Of a DNA stretch of 64,000 nt, positions 1 through 10,304 are shown one piece after another; positions within the stretch are counted from its first letter, which is position 1; each line of letters starts with the position of its first letter. The notes under the pieces are model-generated. The model saw only the letters and a program-made list of their open reading frames with translations. It did not search any database and had not been told where the DNA came from. A program made the position numbers and the translations under genes. The stretch is from Thalassolituus alkanivorans (lineage in GTDB: Bacteria; Pseudomonadota; Gammaproteobacteria; Pseudomonadales; Oceanobacteraceae): assembly GCF_020447205.1 (NCBI RefSeq), contig NZ_JAJAEL010000035.1:382304-446303 (forward strand), given 5' to 3'.

Positions 1-2055
1 ACCCAGAATGATGCCGAAAGCCTGGTGAGTCTGATGCGTAATTCCGGCAGCGCCACCCGGGCGCATCAGATTACCTCACTGGCAGACCTGAACGAACAGC
101 TTCAGGAAAAATCCTGGGATCTTCTGGTTGCTCAGCCAGACGTTAATGGCATCAGTTATGATGATTTGCTGAAGCAGATCAAGCGACTGAATAAAGACCT
201 GCCCGTCATTCTGATCACTGAAGATGTCGATGCCATGATTATGGAAGCGGCCATCAAACGTGGCGCCTGTACCGTGGTTCCCATTGACGAAAGCAATCTG
301 CTGCTGCTGGTTATCCAGCGGGAATTACGCCATTTGCGCACCCGTCGTGAACTGCGGACACTGGAAGTTCGTATCCGTGATGCCGAAAAGCGCTGCCAGA
401 ATCTGCTCGAAAGTTCAAAAGATGCGGTGGCCTATATTCACGATGGTATGCACGTATACGCCAATCAGGCATATCTCGAACTCTTTGGTTATGCGTCAGT
501 AGAAGAGCTGGAAGGAATGCCGATCATGGATATGGTCGACAGCTCAGGTCAGGCCGGATTTAAAAGCTTTCTGAAAACCTATCATGCCGAACAGGGCAGC
601 AGTCAGGAGCTGAAAACCACCGGCATCAACGACAAGGGCCACACCTTTCCGATGCTGATGACCTTCTCTGCGGCCACTTATGGTGATGAACGCTGTACTC
701 AGGTCGTTATCCGCACTAATGCCGATAACAGCGAGCTGGAAGCCAAACTGAAAGAAATCAGCAGCCGTGATCTGATGACAGGCTTGTACAACAAGCCCTA
801 CTTCAATGCCCGTCTGGAAGAAGCCGTCGACAGCGCTGTATTAAAAGGTGCTAAAGGTGCAGTGCTGTATATCAACATTGACCATTTCGGCAAAATCAAA
901 AGTGAAATTGGCATCAGCAACGCCGATACCGTGATCAGTGAAATTGGTAACTGCCTCAAAGCACAGATCAATGAGAAAGACGTACTGGCCCGTATTGGTG
1001 AGGATATTTTCACCTGCATGCGTATGGGCGCCGATGCCGAATCCGCACTGCAGTTTGGCGAGCGCCTGCGCGATAAGATTGAGCATCTCTTAATTGATAT
1101 CGGCAACCGCACCGTTACAGTGACCGCCAGTATCGGCCTGTCACTGATTACCGAAAACAGTTCACGGCCGGAAGATATTCTGCAGCAATCGCATCATGCA
1201 TCCGATGATGTGCGTAAGCAGGCTGGCCATGAGCGTGGCAATGGCGTTCATCTCTTCCTGCCAAAAGAAATGGACGAGCCGCAACAGAGCAGCAACCTGC
1301 AGCAAACGCTGACTGACGCCATCCGCAATAACAGCTTCCGCCTGCTGTTCCAGCCGATGATCAGCCTGCGCGGCGAAGAAACCGAACACTATGAAACCTT
1401 ACTGCGTCTGCATCATCCGAATGGCGATGAGTTGTCTGGCGGTGATTTCCTGAACAACACTGATATCAGCGATGATCTGAAGCGCAAGATTGACCGCTGG
1501 GTTATTCTGCACACCACTAAATTACTGGGTGAACATCGGGCGAAGGGGCATAACACCCGGATGTTTATCAACCTGTCAGCCGCATCCCTGGCCGATGACA
1601 CTCTGCCCGGCTGGATTGGTGTCGCAATCAACGCCGCCAAGCTGCCAAAAGGTTCGGTGATCTTCCAGTTCAATGAAGAAGACGCCAGCCGTCTGCTGAA
1701 ACAAACTCAGCAATTCAGCCACTCGCTGATGGAAAAAGGCATTCCGGCGGCACTCAGCCGTTTCGGCTGCGCGCTGAATCCGATGCAGACCCTGAAACAC
1801 CTCGCGGTTGATTACGTTAAAGTCGATGGCTCCTTTACTCAGGAGCTGGGACAAAACCCTGAAGCGCAGAAACACCTGAAAGCCCTGCTTGAAGGTCTGC
1901 ACGAAGAAGAAAAACGCACCATTGTGCCATTGGTTGAAAGCGCAAACTCGGTTGCTTCACTCTGGCAGCTGGGGGTTCACTTTATTCAGGGCTACTACGT
2001 TCAGCCACCACAGAGCGCAATGAGCTACAACTTCAGTGACGAAAATGAGGAGTAA
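1..2055 (+). CDS. fimX: FimX-like c-di-GMP binding protein, 5' end outside window
   Basis: The reading frame is open from base 1, so the first residues lie upstream; about 15 seem to be missing compared with Pseudomonas FimX as remembered. Visible order: a receiver-like N-terminus (residues 1-115 of the visible part), a PAS domain (about 133-240), a GGDEF domain (about 255-425) and an EAL domain (430 onward). The GGDEF signature reads GEDIF (near 331) and the EAL signature reads ETL (465-467), so both catalytic motifs are decayed as in FimX, which binds c-di-GMP at its EAL domain and promotes type IV pilus assembly at the pole. The serB gene and a YtjB-like gene next door match the Pseudomonas fimX neighbourhood. 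It could instead be another REC-PAS-GGDEF-EAL protein, but the order, length, decay pattern and neighbours all favour FimX. Confidence 0.8.
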   Translation, partial: TQNDAESLVSLMRNSGSATRAHQITSLADLNEQLQEKSWDLLVAQPDVNGISYDDLLKQIKRLNKDLPVILITEDVDAMIMEAAIKRGACTVVPIDESNLLLLVIQRELRHLRTRRELRTLEVRIRDAEKRCQNLLESSKDAVAYIHDGMHVYANQAYLELFGYASVEELEGMPIMDMVDSSGQAGFKSFLKTYHAEQGSSQELKTTGINDKGHTFPMLMTFSAATYGDERCTQVVIRTNADNSELEAKLKEISSRDLMTGLYNKPYFNARLEEAVDSAVLKGAKGAVLYINIDHFGKIKSEIGISNADTVISEIGNCLKAQINEKDVLARIGEDIFTCMRMGADAESALQFGERLRDKIEHLLIDIGNRTVTVTASIGLSLITENSSRPEDILQQSHHASDDVRKQAGHERGNGVHLFLPKEMDEPQQSSNLQQTLTDAIRNNSFRLLFQPMISLRGEETEHYETLLRLHHPNGDELSGGDFLNNTDISDDLKRKIDRWVILHTTKLLGEHRAKGHNTRMFINLSAASLADDTLPGWIGVAINAAKLPKGSVIFQFNEEDASRLLKQTQQFSHSLMEKGIPAALSRFGCALNPMQTLKHLAVDYVKVDGSFTQELGQNPEAQKHLKALLEGLHEEEKRTIVPLVESANSVASLWQLGVHFIQGYYVQPPQSAMSYNFSDENEE

Positions 2056-2064
2056 TCACTGAGT

Positions 2065-2113
2065 CACAAAAAAGCCCGGCAAGTACCATGATACTGAGCC
2101 GGGCTTTTTTGTG
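2065..2113. terminator. Bidirectional intrinsic terminator between fimX and serB
   Basis: A perfect 16-bp inverted repeat (CACAAAAAAGCCCGGC and its complement) surrounds a 17-base loop. Runs of A on the left and T on the right let it stop both the fimX transcript (+) and the convergent serB transcript (-). Confidence 0.9.
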
Positions 2114-2129
2114 GCTGTTGCGGAATGTT

Positions 2130-3341
2130 TTACTCAAGAATATCGCGGTCGCGATAGCCCAGCAGGTACAGAATACCATCCAGCCCAAGTGTCGAAATCG
2201 CATTCTTAGCGTTTTCCCGCACCAGAGGTTTGGCGCGGAAAGCAATGCCAAGACCAGCAATGCTGAGCATCGGCAGATCGTTTGCACCGTCGCCGACAGC
2301 GATGGTCTGCTCCAGACGAATGCCTTCTTTCTCAGCCAGCTCACGCAGTAACTCGGCCTTACGCTGACCATCCACCACACGCCCGGTCACCCGGCCGGTG
2401 ACTACACCATCTTCCATTTCCAGCTCGTTGGCATACACATAATCGATGCCCAGCTTGTCCTGCAGATAACGGCCAAAGTAATTAAAACCCCCCGACAGAA
2501 TGGCGGTTTTATAACCCAGCGCTTTCAGATTACGGATCAGGCGTTCAGCGCCTTCGGTAACCGGCAGTTGTTCGGCAATTCCCTGCAGCACATCGCCACT
2601 CAGGCCTTTGAGCAGCGCCACACGCTGTTCGAAGCTCTGGATAAAGTCCAGTTCCCCTTGCATGGCGCGCTCGGTGATTTCCGCCACCTGCTCACCCACA
2701 CCGGCCGCCCGGGCCAGCTCATCAATCACTTCTGCTTCAATCAGGGTTGAATCCATATCGAAGCAAACCAGACGACGGGTACGACGGTAAACGTTGTCTT
2801 CCTGGAAGGCGATATCCACGCCCAGTTCATTGGCAACCTGCAGAAACTGAGCGCGCATCACGCTTTGTTCAGCATCTCCACGCACGGAAAATTCCACGCA
2901 GGCACGGGTGTTCTGCTCAGTCTGCACCAGAGGAACACGCCCGGACAGACGGTTAATCTGATCAATATTCAGACCATGCTCAGCCACGATCGCCGTAATA
3001 CGGGCAATAGCATCGGCTTCAATGGCACGGGCCAGCAGCGTAATAATATGACGCGGCTTGCCCTGACCATTAACCCAATGCTCGTAGCTTTCCGGTGTAA
3101 CCGGCGTAAAACGGACAGACAGGCCCAGCTCGTGAGCCTTAAAGAGCACATCTTTTAATACCGGTGCCGATTCGGCACGGGAAGGAATGGCGGCCAGGAT
3201 GCCCAGCGACAGAGTGTCGTGGATTTCGGCCTGGCCAATATCAAGAATGGTGACATCATATTGCGCCAGAATGGCGCTGATGCTTGAGGTTAACCCGGGC
3301 TTATCGGCCCCAGTCACTCGGATTAGAACCAATTCAGTCAC
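2130..3341 (-). CDS. serB: Phosphoserine phosphatase SerB
   Basis: Hydrolyses O-phosphoserine to serine, the last step of serine synthesis, in the cytoplasm. The N-terminal half holds two ACT-like regulatory domains (about 1-170); the C-terminal half is a HAD phosphatase with the DMDST nucleophile motif (Asp195 and Asp197), the SGG motif and a late GDGANDLPM metal-binding motif. I chose the GTG at 3341: it gives 403 residues, the length usual in Pseudomonas, puts the start directly before the first ACT strand (TELVLIRVTG) and has an AGG about 9 bases upstream. A TTG at 3377 would add 12 residues. It ends against the shared terminator with fimX, and glyA at 29195 uses its product. Confidence 0.93.
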   Translation of the reverse strand: MTELVLIRVTGADKPGLTSSISAILAQYDVTILDIGQAEIHDTLSLGILAAIPSRAESAPVLKDVLFKAHELGLSVRFTPVTPESYEHWVNGQGKPRHIITLLARAIEADAIARITAIVAEHGLNIDQINRLSGRVPLVQTEQNTRACVEFSVRGDAEQSVMRAQFLQVANELGVDIAFQEDNVYRRTRRLVCFDMDSTLIEAEVIDELARAAGVGEQVAEITERAMQGELDFIQSFEQRVALLKGLSGDVLQGIAEQLPVTEGAERLIRNLKALGYKTAILSGGFNYFGRYLQDKLGIDYVYANELEMEDGVVTGRVTGRVVDGQRKAELLRELAEKEGIRLEQTIAVGDGANDLPMLSIAGLGIAFRAKPLVRENAKNAISTLGLDGILYLLGYRDRDILE

Positions 3342-3377
3342 GGACGTTACACCTGCAGGCAGATCAGTTTGATGCAA

Positions 3378-3548
3378 TTACAGTTTGCCGGCGTCAGCTT
3401 TGGCAGCAGCAACAACCGCACGCAGCTCTTCGATCAGCTCAACGGTTTCATGTACAGACAGCGCGCGTACGCGGTCAACGCTCATCAGGTACAGACCTTT
3501 TTCCAGTTGTTGCAGCTTATCTTGCAGAGACTGTTTCACGTCGCTCAT
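3378..3548 (-). CDS. Small conserved-looking helical protein, unknown function
   Basis: A 56-residue protein beginning MSDVKQSLQDKLQQLEKG, preceded by a GGGGA ribosome site 7 bases upstream, which favours this ATG over a start further out. It is mostly charged helix with no signal peptide or membrane segment. It ends about 36 bases before the preferred serB start and is transcribed in the same direction, so the two probably share a promoter. I do not recognise a family. The good ribosome site and the placement just upstream of serB argue that it is real. Confidence 0.65.
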   Translation of the reverse strand: MSDVKQSLQDKLQQLEKGLYLMSVDRVRALSVHETVELIEELRAVVAAAKADAGKL

Positions 3549-3671
3549 GGTGAATCCCCATTCATCAAAATTATAAATTCGGTTTACAGCATGCCGGATG
3601 ATCATCCGCTGTCCTCAAAATAAGAGGACTGACAATTGCCGTTTCGCCCTAGCGTTACTGCAGGCGGCGCA

Positions 3672-3677
3672 TATAAT
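3672..3677 (+). promoter_or_regulatory. Candidate -10 box of the YtjB/cyclase-like gene
   Basis: A perfect TATAAT lies 43 bases before the ATG at 3720. No good -35 is seen at the right distance. If used, transcription starts near 3684, which rules out translation from the GTG/ATG-like codons further upstream. Confidence 0.45.
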
Positions 3678-3719
3678 ACCACCAATGTTGAGGAAATCTT
3701 CGTTTGTTTGAGTAATGTG

Positions 3720-5072
3720 ATGCGGATCGCCAGCCTGATTGGGCAAAAGTTGAATACAAGTCAAATTTGCGGCCTGCTCGCAGCCTTTCTGATTTTACTG
3801 ACAGGCCTGTTGATCAGCAGCCTGACCTACACCCATCTGGAAACCCAGCTGTCGGCCAAGCTGCGTCAGGATGCACAGCGCCAGTTACAGCGTCTGACCG
3901 TTGCCCTCGCACCCAGCCTGCTGCGTCAGGACCGCATCAGTATCAGCCTTACCCTGAGCGACTGGAGTAAGGGACCCGAAATCGATGCCATCCGTGTACT
4001 CAATGCCAGCCAGCAGGTCATCGCCGAAAGTGGCCGGCCATCACCGGACAGCATTGAGATCAGCCAACCGGTTACTCAGGACAATCTGTCCATTGGGCTA
4101 CTGCGCGCCGACATCAATCTCAGCAGCGCGGAACAAACTGCCCGCCGCTATTTTGCTCTCGGATTAATTGCCAGCGCATTGGCAGCACTGCTGGCAGCTC
4201 TTATCGTGTATCAGCTGAGCGAACGCTATCTCCATTATTTACGCCAGTTACAACAACGCCTGTCTAACTGGCAGGAAGGCAAAGACCTTCTGCACCTGCC
4301 ACCACCACCGCTTTTGTCCGACCTGAAACAGCTGCACAGCACCCTGAATAACATTGCTATTAAAGAGCAACAGCAACGTGCGATGCAGGAAGCGCTGGGA
4401 CGTTTTATTTCTGCTCCGCCGGCCACAGGTGAGCTGCTGCGTTACCATGAATGCGCACTGTTGTTTATTGAGATTCAGGATCTCGAAATTTTGCAGAATC
4501 GTCTGAGTGCTGAGCAACTGAGTAAAACCCTCAACCAATATCACCGGCTTTTGTCCCATGCGGCCAAACTTTATAACGGCAAGCTGGATCGTTATCTGGG
4601 AGATGGTGTTGTCATGCTGTTCGGTATGTCACGCGACCCACAATCAGGACACGGTAATGAAGCCCTGCACTGCCTTTATGCCGCGCAATTATTCCTCGGC
4701 CTGATCGCTCATCTTCGCGATCACGACAGCAAAACACTGCCGGTCGAATTCCGCGTTGCAGCCCACTGGGGCCCGGTACTGATGGCACCATTAAGTGATG
4801 ATGAGCAAATCCAGTGCAGCCTGATCGGCGATACAGTGCACTGGGCTTCCCACCTTGCTACCAGTGGTGAAGAACGTCGCCTGCTGGTCAGTCAGGAGCT
4901 GCTCAGCCATATCCCTCAGGATGCAGGTATTGCCTGGGAAGAAGGGCCGATGGTATCCGATTTACACGGACGTGAGCAGGCCAGCTATTGGCTTAACAGT
5001 CTGGCCGAAAAGAACCAATTGTTAATTCAGCGGCAGATCAAACATATCACCGCAATGACAGAAAATGCCTGA
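3720..5072 (+). CDS. YtjB-like membrane protein fused to a degenerate class III cyclase domain
   Basis: A 450-residue inner-membrane protein: a first membrane helix (about 16-38), a periplasmic stretch, a second helix (about 145-165), a HAMP-like segment and a class III nucleotidyl cyclase domain (about 240-440). The N-terminal part and the divergent position beside serB resemble YtjB/AhpA proteins, which in enterics lack the cyclase. In the cyclase part the second metal aspartate is kept (LGDGVVMLFG, near 295) but the first metal position reads FIEI with Glu, and the motif that normally reads VNxAxR is VHWASHLA (near 370), losing the transition-state Asn and Arg. Catalysis is therefore doubtful; a sensory or binding role is more likely. 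Start chosen from the TATAAT at 3672; there is no clear ribosome site. Confidence 0.72.
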   Translation: MRIASLIGQKLNTSQICGLLAAFLILLTGLLISSLTYTHLETQLSAKLRQDAQRQLQRLTVALAPSLLRQDRISISLTLSDWSKGPEIDAIRVLNASQQVIAESGRPSPDSIEISQPVTQDNLSIGLLRADINLSSAEQTARRYFALGLIASALAALLAALIVYQLSERYLHYLRQLQQRLSNWQEGKDLLHLPPPPLLSDLKQLHSTLNNIAIKEQQQRAMQEALGRFISAPPATGELLRYHECALLFIEIQDLEILQNRLSAEQLSKTLNQYHRLLSHAAKLYNGKLDRYLGDGVVMLFGMSRDPQSGHGNEALHCLYAAQLFLGLIAHLRDHDSKTLPVEFRVAAHWGPVLMAPLSDDEQIQCSLIGDTVHWASHLATSGEERRLLVSQELLSHIPQDAGIAWEEGPMVSDLHGREQASYWLNSLAEKNQLLIQRQIKHITAMTENA

Positions 5073-5120
5073 AGATCTTTTATTCCCCAAAACACAAAAG
5101 AAAATAAAAACATTGCCAAT

Positions 5121-5148
5121 TTGAACTATTCCAGACCTCTACTAAGGT
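5121..5148 (+). promoter_or_regulatory. Candidate sigma-70 promoter of the porin operon
   Basis: TTGAAC (5121-5126), a 16-base spacer and TAAGGT (5143-5148), 33 bases before the porin ATG. The upstream flank is A/T rich. Confidence 0.4.
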
Positions 5149-5181
5149 TATCTGTGAAACCAACAGTAGAGGATACTATCC

Positions 5182-6294
5182 ATGGTTCTTCGCAAATCTG
5201 GCCTGGCAGCGGCAGTGCTGCTGGCCTGCAGCCCCGCTGCTTTTTCTGACGATTTAAATATTAATGGCTTCATGAATGTAACCGCCGGCAATCTGTCCAC
5301 CGAAGATATTTCACTGGATGGTTACGATGACGGCGTTTCATTCGATGTCGGCACAGTGGTTGGGCTGCAGATGTCCAAGCAGGTCAACGACACAACATCA
5401 GCCACCGTCCAGTTAATATCCCGCGGCAGCGATAACTACAGCACTGAAGCATCCTGGGCATATGTTACTTACGCAGCCAATGAAAATACCGACATCCGTA
5501 TGGGTCGTCTGCGTACCCCATTCTTCTATTATTCGGATTTTCTTGAAGTCGGTTATGCCTACAACTGGGTGCGTCCGCCTTCAATTGTCTACCGTCTGGA
5601 TGCGTTTTCATCGATCAGTGGCGTTGATGTAACGCACCGTTTTGCCATCGCTGGTATGGACGGATCGGTACAGGCTTATACCGGCCGCTACAACGATGAC
5701 TTTACGCTGAGTGGTGACACCTACAACATTGAGCTGCGCCGTGCAGCGGGCTTGGTTTTCAGTCTGAATTCCGGTGATTTCGGTGCCCGTCTGAGTTATC
5801 ACCAGGCAGATCTGACTTTAGATGTAGATCCTACTGGTGGTCGTGCACTGGATAACCTTGCAGCAGGCGGTGCTCTTGCTGGCGTCGGTGATGAGTTCAC
5901 TGCCGATGAAGATAAAGCCAAGTTCTATCAGGCATCCGTGTCATACGATAACGGCAGTACTGCGGTAATTGCTGAATGGACTGCATTGGACCAGACCACC
6001 GCATTACTCAACGATGACAGCGCCTATCTGATCAGTGCTGCCCAGCGCTTCGGTGATGCAACAGTGCACCTGACCTATACCGTTGCAGAAGATGATCTTG
6101 AGTCTGGTGTTGTCGGTCAGGTCCAGAAAAATGCAGAGTCCAAAGAAAACAGTATTATCCTCGGGATGCGTTATGACTACGACAGCAGTACAGCGTTTAA
6201 AGTCGATATTCAACAGCATGACGAAGAACTGGTTAATGGTGCAAAAGGTGAATCCGGCCTGCTCTACAATGTCGGTATGAGTCTGGTATTTTAA
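5182..6294 (+). CDS. Outer-membrane porin-like protein
   Basis: A 370-residue exported protein with a cleavable signal (MVLRKSGLAAAVLLACSPAAFS, written here up to the Ser before DDL only as a description of residues 1-22). The mature part alternates polar and aromatic residues as beta-barrel strands do and ends in a terminal Phe (GMSLVF), the usual outer-membrane assembly signal. A GAGG box precedes the ATG. The stop lies 11 bases before the phosphate-binding-like gene, so the two form an operon; this pairing of a porin with a small periplasmic phosphate-binding-like protein suggests uptake of an anion, possibly phosphate. The substrate cannot be read from the sequence. Confidence 0.75.
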   Translation: MVLRKSGLAAAVLLACSPAAFSDDLNINGFMNVTAGNLSTEDISLDGYDDGVSFDVGTVVGLQMSKQVNDTTSATVQLISRGSDNYSTEASWAYVTYAANENTDIRMGRLRTPFFYYSDFLEVGYAYNWVRPPSIVYRLDAFSSISGVDVTHRFAIAGMDGSVQAYTGRYNDDFTLSGDTYNIELRRAAGLVFSLNSGDFGARLSYHQADLTLDVDPTGGRALDNLAAGGALAGVGDEFTADEDKAKFYQASVSYDNGSTAVIAEWTALDQTTALLNDDSAYLISAAQRFGDATVHLTYTVAEDDLESGVVGQVQKNAESKENSIILGMRYDYDSSTAFKVDIQQHDEELVNGAKGESGLLYNVGMSLVF

Positions 6295-6305
6295 GGAGAG
6301 AGTAT

Positions 6306-6734
6306 ATGAATATGTTTAAAGTGATCTCCCGACTTGCCATTGCCATGACGTTCTTTGTCACTGCTCTGGCCAATGCCGAAGTTGCTGTGATTGTCAGTGC
6401 TTCCAACGCCAACTCTGCACTGGATCAGGATACCATTTCACGGGTTTTTCTGGGAAAGACGTCGAACTTCCCCGATGGCAGCCAGGCGATTCCCGTCGAT
6501 CAGAACGAAGGTTCTGCCAGCCGTGAAGCCTTTAACGATAAAGTGCTGGGCAAAAGCTCCAGCCAGTTAAAAGCCTACTGGTCACGACTGATCTTTACCG
6601 GTAAAGGTACTCCGCCAAAAGAATCTGGCTCAGATGCCGACATCAAAAATCTGGTCGCTAAAAACCCTAACCTTATCGGTTATGTCGACTCATCTGTCGT
6701 GGATAGCTCGGTTAAGGTTGTCTTTAAATTCTGA
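6306..6734 (+). CDS. Small periplasmic phosphate ABC transporter substrate-binding-like protein
   Basis: A 142-residue protein with a signal peptide ending in ALANA, followed by a single small binding domain of the short PstS-like family (features: VFLGK, a D-Q-N-E-G-S-A-S-R stretch and YWSRLIFTGKG). It is about half the length of PstS, so it is one lobe or a minimal version. It follows the porin in the same operon with a GGAGAG ribosome site. No permease or ATPase gene is next to it, so it may deliver ligand to a distant transporter or act as a sensor. Followed by a strong terminator. Confidence 0.7.
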   Translation: MNMFKVISRLAIAMTFFVTALANAEVAVIVSASNANSALDQDTISRVFLGKTSNFPDGSQAIPVDQNEGSASREAFNDKVLGKSSSQLKAYWSRLIFTGKGTPPKESGSDADIKNLVAKNPNLIGYVDSSVVDSSVKVVFKF

Positions 6735-6758
6735 TTTTATTCAGAAGTTAAAGACACT

Positions 6759-6783
6759 AAAAAGGCGCTTCGGCGCCTTTTTT
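6759..6783. terminator. Bidirectional terminator between porin operon and DTW gene
   Basis: AAAAAGGCGC, a TTCG tetraloop and GCGCCTTTTTT. It ends the porin operon (+) and, with its A run, the uvrA-DTW transcript (-). Confidence 0.9.
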
Positions 6784-6821
6784 ATGTCCGTAAATAAAAA
6801 CCAGGAATATTCGCTGCACTT

Positions 6822-7406
6822 TCAGCCCTTATGACCGAAACCCTGCTGAACTTCGACCATTCTGTTCAATACCCGTAAAACAGGCTGATAATCCTGCGAC
6901 GGATCAAGCCATTGCAATGCACTGACACCGGCCTCAATAGTCGACAACCCACCACGTTGCTGTGATGCACGTATTGCATAACCACTGGGTTGTTGTGGTG
7001 TTAAAACAATATGAGGTAAATCATTCAGCCAGGGATTCAGGTGCAATAAACGCCGGACTTTACGCCAGGTTCCATCCAATATCAGTAATTGCCGAATGTG
7101 AATACGCGCGTTTTCTGCCAATGCAGGTTTATGTGTAAACGGATACAGCAGCGCTGTTGTACTCTGCTCACCTGCAGCAAAAATATCCTGTGGTTGCAGA
7201 CAATCAGCCACCAGCAAACGACTGCCGGCAATGCTTTTATGCAGTAAGGGTGCTGTTGATAAAGGATGACGCGCCTCGGTAGGATCCTGCCAGATAATCA
7301 GTTCTACCGGACTGGACAAAACGTGGATGTACGGACACAGACAAACCGACAGAGGACGCCGGCACTGTTCACAGTGCCGGCGTTTCTGAACAAACTCTGA
7401 GCTCAT
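6822..7406 (-). CDS. DTW-domain tRNA-uridine aminocarboxypropyltransferase
   Basis: A 194-residue cytoplasmic protein of the DTW family, whose members transfer the aminocarboxypropyl group of S-adenosylmethionine to a tRNA uridine. Seen: an N-terminal zinc-ribbon-like group of cysteines ([13 protein letters not shown]), a [11 protein letters not shown] segment and the family motif as [10 protein letters not shown] near residue 110. The ATG overlaps the uvrA stop as ATGA, so it is translationally coupled to uvrA. It is shorter than the E. coli TapT protein (about 230 residues). Family assignment is firm; the tRNA and position modified are inferred. Confidence 0.82.
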   Translation of the reverse strand: MSSEFVQKRRHCEQCRRPLSVCLCPYIHVLSSPVELIIWQDPTEARHPLSTAPLLHKSIAGSRLLVADCLQPQDIFAAGEQSTTALLYPFTHKPALAENARIHIRQLLILDGTWRKVRRLLHLNPWLNDLPHIVLTPQQPSGYAIRASQQRGGLSTIEAGVSALQWLDPSQDYQPVLRVLNRMVEVQQGFGHKG

Positions 7407-10240
7407 TTTTTCCGCGGTTTAAGCAACGATTTAAGAAAGTGACCGGTGTGTGAGGCTTTATTCTTCACCACCTCTTCCGGCGTTCCTTCGGCAATAATAT
7501 AACCACCTTTGGAACCACCTTCAGGGCCAAGATCAACAATCCAGTCGGCGGTTTTAATCACATCCAGATTATGCTCAATCACCACAATGGTATTGCCATC
7601 ATCGCGCAGGCGATGCAATACTGCCAGCAGCTGCTCGATATCATGGAAGTGCAGGCCGGTGGTCGGCTCATCCAGAATATACAGCGTTTTACCGGTATCG
7701 CGTTTCGATAATTCCTTCGCCAGTTTTACCCGCTGAGCTTCACCACCAGACAAGGTTGTCGCTGCCTGGCCAAGGCGGATATAACTCAGGCCAACATCCA
7801 TCAGCGTCTGTAATTTACGCGCCACTGCCGGAATAGCGTCGAAGAATTCACGTGCATCTTCAACCGTCATATCCAGCACTTCGTGGATATTTTTACCTTT
7901 ATAACGGATATCCAGCGTCTCGCGGTTGTAGCGCTTGCCTTTACAGATATCACAGGGAACGTAGATATCAGCCAGAAAGTGCATTTCTACTTTAATAACA
8001 CCGTCACCCTGACAGGCTTCACAACGGCCACCTTTCACGTTGAATGAAAAACGTCCGGCTTTATAGCCACGGGAACGGGATTCCTGCGTACCGGCAAATA
8101 ATTCCCGTACCGGGGTAAAAATACCGGTGTAGGTTGCCGGGTTGGAACGTGGTGTCCGTCCGATCGGGCTCTGATCAATATCGACGACTTTATCCAGCTG
8201 CTTCAGGCCAACGATCGAATCGTACTCAGCCGCTTTCAGGGTCGTGGCACCATTTAACGCTGTTGAAGCCAGCGGGAATAATGTGCGGTTAATCAGAGTG
8301 GATTTACCTGAGCCCGATACGCCGGTCACGCAGGTCATCAGTCCCAGCGGAATGGTCAGGTCGACATTATTCAGGTTATTACCACGGGCGCCTTTTAACT
8401 GCAGAACTTTATTCTGATCATAAGGCGTACGTTTTTCCGGTACATGGATAGAACGCTTGCCGGATAAGAACTGTCCGGTAACCGAGTTCGGATTAGCAAA
8501 CACCTGCTCCGGCGTGCCCTGTGCAATCACTTCGCCACCATGCACACCAGCACCCGGACCGATATCAATTAAATGATCGGCGCTGCGGATGGCATCTTCA
8601 TCGTGTTCAACCACCAGTACGGTATTTCCCAGATCGCGCAGGTGAAACAGGGTCTTCAGCAGACGGTCGTTATCACGCTGATGCAGACCAATAGAAGGTT
8701 CATCGAGAATATACATAACGCCAACAAGACCGGCACCAATCTGCGACGCCAGACGGATACGCTGCGCTTCACCACCGGATAACGTATCCGAGCTGCGGTT
8801 CAGTGTCAGATATTCGAGTCCGACGTTAACCAGAAAACGCAGGCGCTCGCGGATTTCTTTCAGGATCTTTTCGGCAATTTCACCACGATGGCCAGCCAGG
8901 TGAAGCTCCGTAAAATAATCAAACGCCTGCTCAACCGGCATCGCTGTACAGGCATGAATGGTTTTATCGCCGACAAACACATTACGTGCTTCAACCCGCA
9001 GACGTGAGCCTTCACAGGATGGGCATGGCTGTACACTGAGATATTTACTCAGTTCTTCGCGCACCATCTGCGAATCGGTTTCGCGGTAGCGACGTTCGAG
9101 ATTTGGCAGCACACCTTCAAAAGGATGCGCCTTGATAATCTGGTCACCACGGGAATTGACGTAATTAAAATTCACCGCTTCATCGCCACTGCCGTAGAGC
9201 AGCAGATCGCGTTGTTTAGCGGTTAATTTGCCGAAGTTTTTCTCAATATCAAAACCATAGTGCTCAGCCACCGAGCTAAGCATCTGATAATAGTAAATGC
9301 TGCGTCTGTCCCAGCCGCGGATCGCACCTTCGCCAATGCTCAGATTCTGATCGTGCACCACCAGCTCCGGATCAAAATACTGTTTTACCCCCAGACCATC
9401 ACAGCTGGTACAGGCACCGGCCGGATTGTTAAAGGAGAACAGACGCGGTTCCAGCTCGGATAAGCTATAACCACAATGCGGACAGGAAAATTGTGACGAA
9501 AACAGCAGAGGCTCGGCTTTATCGTCATCCATCGAGGCCACAAGAGCCAGGCCACCGCTCAGCTCCAGACAGGTTTCCAGCGACTCTGACAAACGCTGTT
9601 CAATACCTTCTTTCACCTTAAAGCGGTCAACCACAACTTCTACGCTGTGCTTACGGCGTTTATCCAGCTCCGGCGTATCGTCCAGGTCGCACACCAGACC
9701 ATTCACCCGTACGCGGATAAAACCCTGTGAACGCAGGCTGTCGAATACGTGCAGATGCTCACCTTTACGGTCACGCACCACCGGCGCCAGAATCATATGC
9801 TTACTGTCATCCGGCAGATCCATAATGCTGTCGACCATCTGACTGACAGTCTGAGCTTCCAGCGCAACTTCGTGATCAGGGCAACGCGGCACACCGACAC
9901 GGGCAAACAGCAAACGCAGGTAATCGTAGATTTCGGTAACCGTACCAACGGTCGAGCGGGGGTTGTGTGAAGTGGACTTCTGTTCGATGGAGATAGCCGG
10001 TGACAGACCTTCAATCAGATCAACATCGGGCTTTTCCATCATCGACAGGAACTGACGGGCATAGGTCGACAGAGACTCAACGTAACGGCGCTGGCCTTCG
10101 GCGTAGAGCGTATCAAATGCCAGAGAGGATTTGCCCGAGCCACTCAGCCCCGTAATAACAACCAGCTTGTCACGGGGAATATCCAGATCGATATTCTTGA
10201 GATTGTGGGTACGGGCCCCTCTCACCTGAATCTTATCCAT
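7403..10240 (-). CDS. uvrA: Excinuclease ABC subunit A
   Basis: The DNA-damage recognition ATPase of nucleotide excision repair, acting as a dimer with UvrB. 945 residues, the full family length. Two ABC modules are visible, with Walker A motifs GLSGSGKSS (near 31) and GVSGSGKST (near 640), two ABC signatures LSGGEAQR and zinc-binding cysteine sets (CPHCGYS...CTSC and CEACQGDG...CDIC). The start follows typical UvrA proteins ([17 protein letters not shown]). No LexA-type CTGT-N8-ACAG box is seen in the 64 bases before the gene, so SOS control is not evident here. Confidence 0.98.
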   Translation of the reverse strand: MDKIQVRGARTHNLKNIDLDIPRDKLVVITGLSGSGKSSLAFDTLYAEGQRRYVESLSTYARQFLSMMEKPDVDLIEGLSPAISIEQKSTSHNPRSTVGTVTEIYDYLRLLFARVGVPRCPDHEVALEAQTVSQMVDSIMDLPDDSKHMILAPVVRDRKGEHLHVFDSLRSQGFIRVRVNGLVCDLDDTPELDKRRKHSVEVVVDRFKVKEGIEQRLSESLETCLELSGGLALVASMDDDKAEPLLFSSQFSCPHCGYSLSELEPRLFSFNNPAGACTSCDGLGVKQYFDPELVVHDQNLSIGEGAIRGWDRRSIYYYQMLSSVAEHYGFDIEKNFGKLTAKQRDLLLYGSGDEAVNFNYVNSRGDQIIKAHPFEGVLPNLERRYRETDSQMVREELSKYLSVQPCPSCEGSRLRVEARNVFVGDKTIHACTAMPVEQAFDYFTELHLAGHRGEIAEKILKEIRERLRFLVNVGLEYLTLNRSSDTLSGGEAQRIRLASQIGAGLVGVMYILDEPSIGLHQRDNDRLLKTLFHLRDLGNTVLVVEHDEDAIRSADHLIDIGPGAGVHGGEVIAQGTPEQVFANPNSVTGQFLSGKRSIHVPEKRTPYDQNKVLQLKGARGNNLNNVDLTIPLGLMTCVTGVSGSGKSTLINRTLFPLASTALNGATTLKAAEYDSIVGLKQLDKVVDIDQSPIGRTPRSNPATYTGIFTPVRELFAGTQESRSRGYKAGRFSFNVKGGRCEACQGDGVIKVEMHFLADIYVPCDICKGKRYNRETLDIRYKGKNIHEVLDMTVEDAREFFDAIPAVARKLQTLMDVGLSYIRLGQAATTLSGGEAQRVKLAKELSKRDTGKTLYILDEPTTGLHFHDIEQLLAVLHRLRDDGNTIVVIEHNLDVIKTADWIVDLGPEGGSKGGYIIAEGTPEEVVKNKASHTGHFLKSLLKPRKK

Positions 10241-10304
10241 AGACGGCTCATCACATCAGAGAAAAGCCGCCATTGTAGTTCAGGCAGAGGTTGAGTTCAG
10301 CCGC

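Noticed and set aside
10241-10304. LexA/SOS box before uvrA
   Set aside because: No CTGT-N8-ACAG match was found in this spacer.
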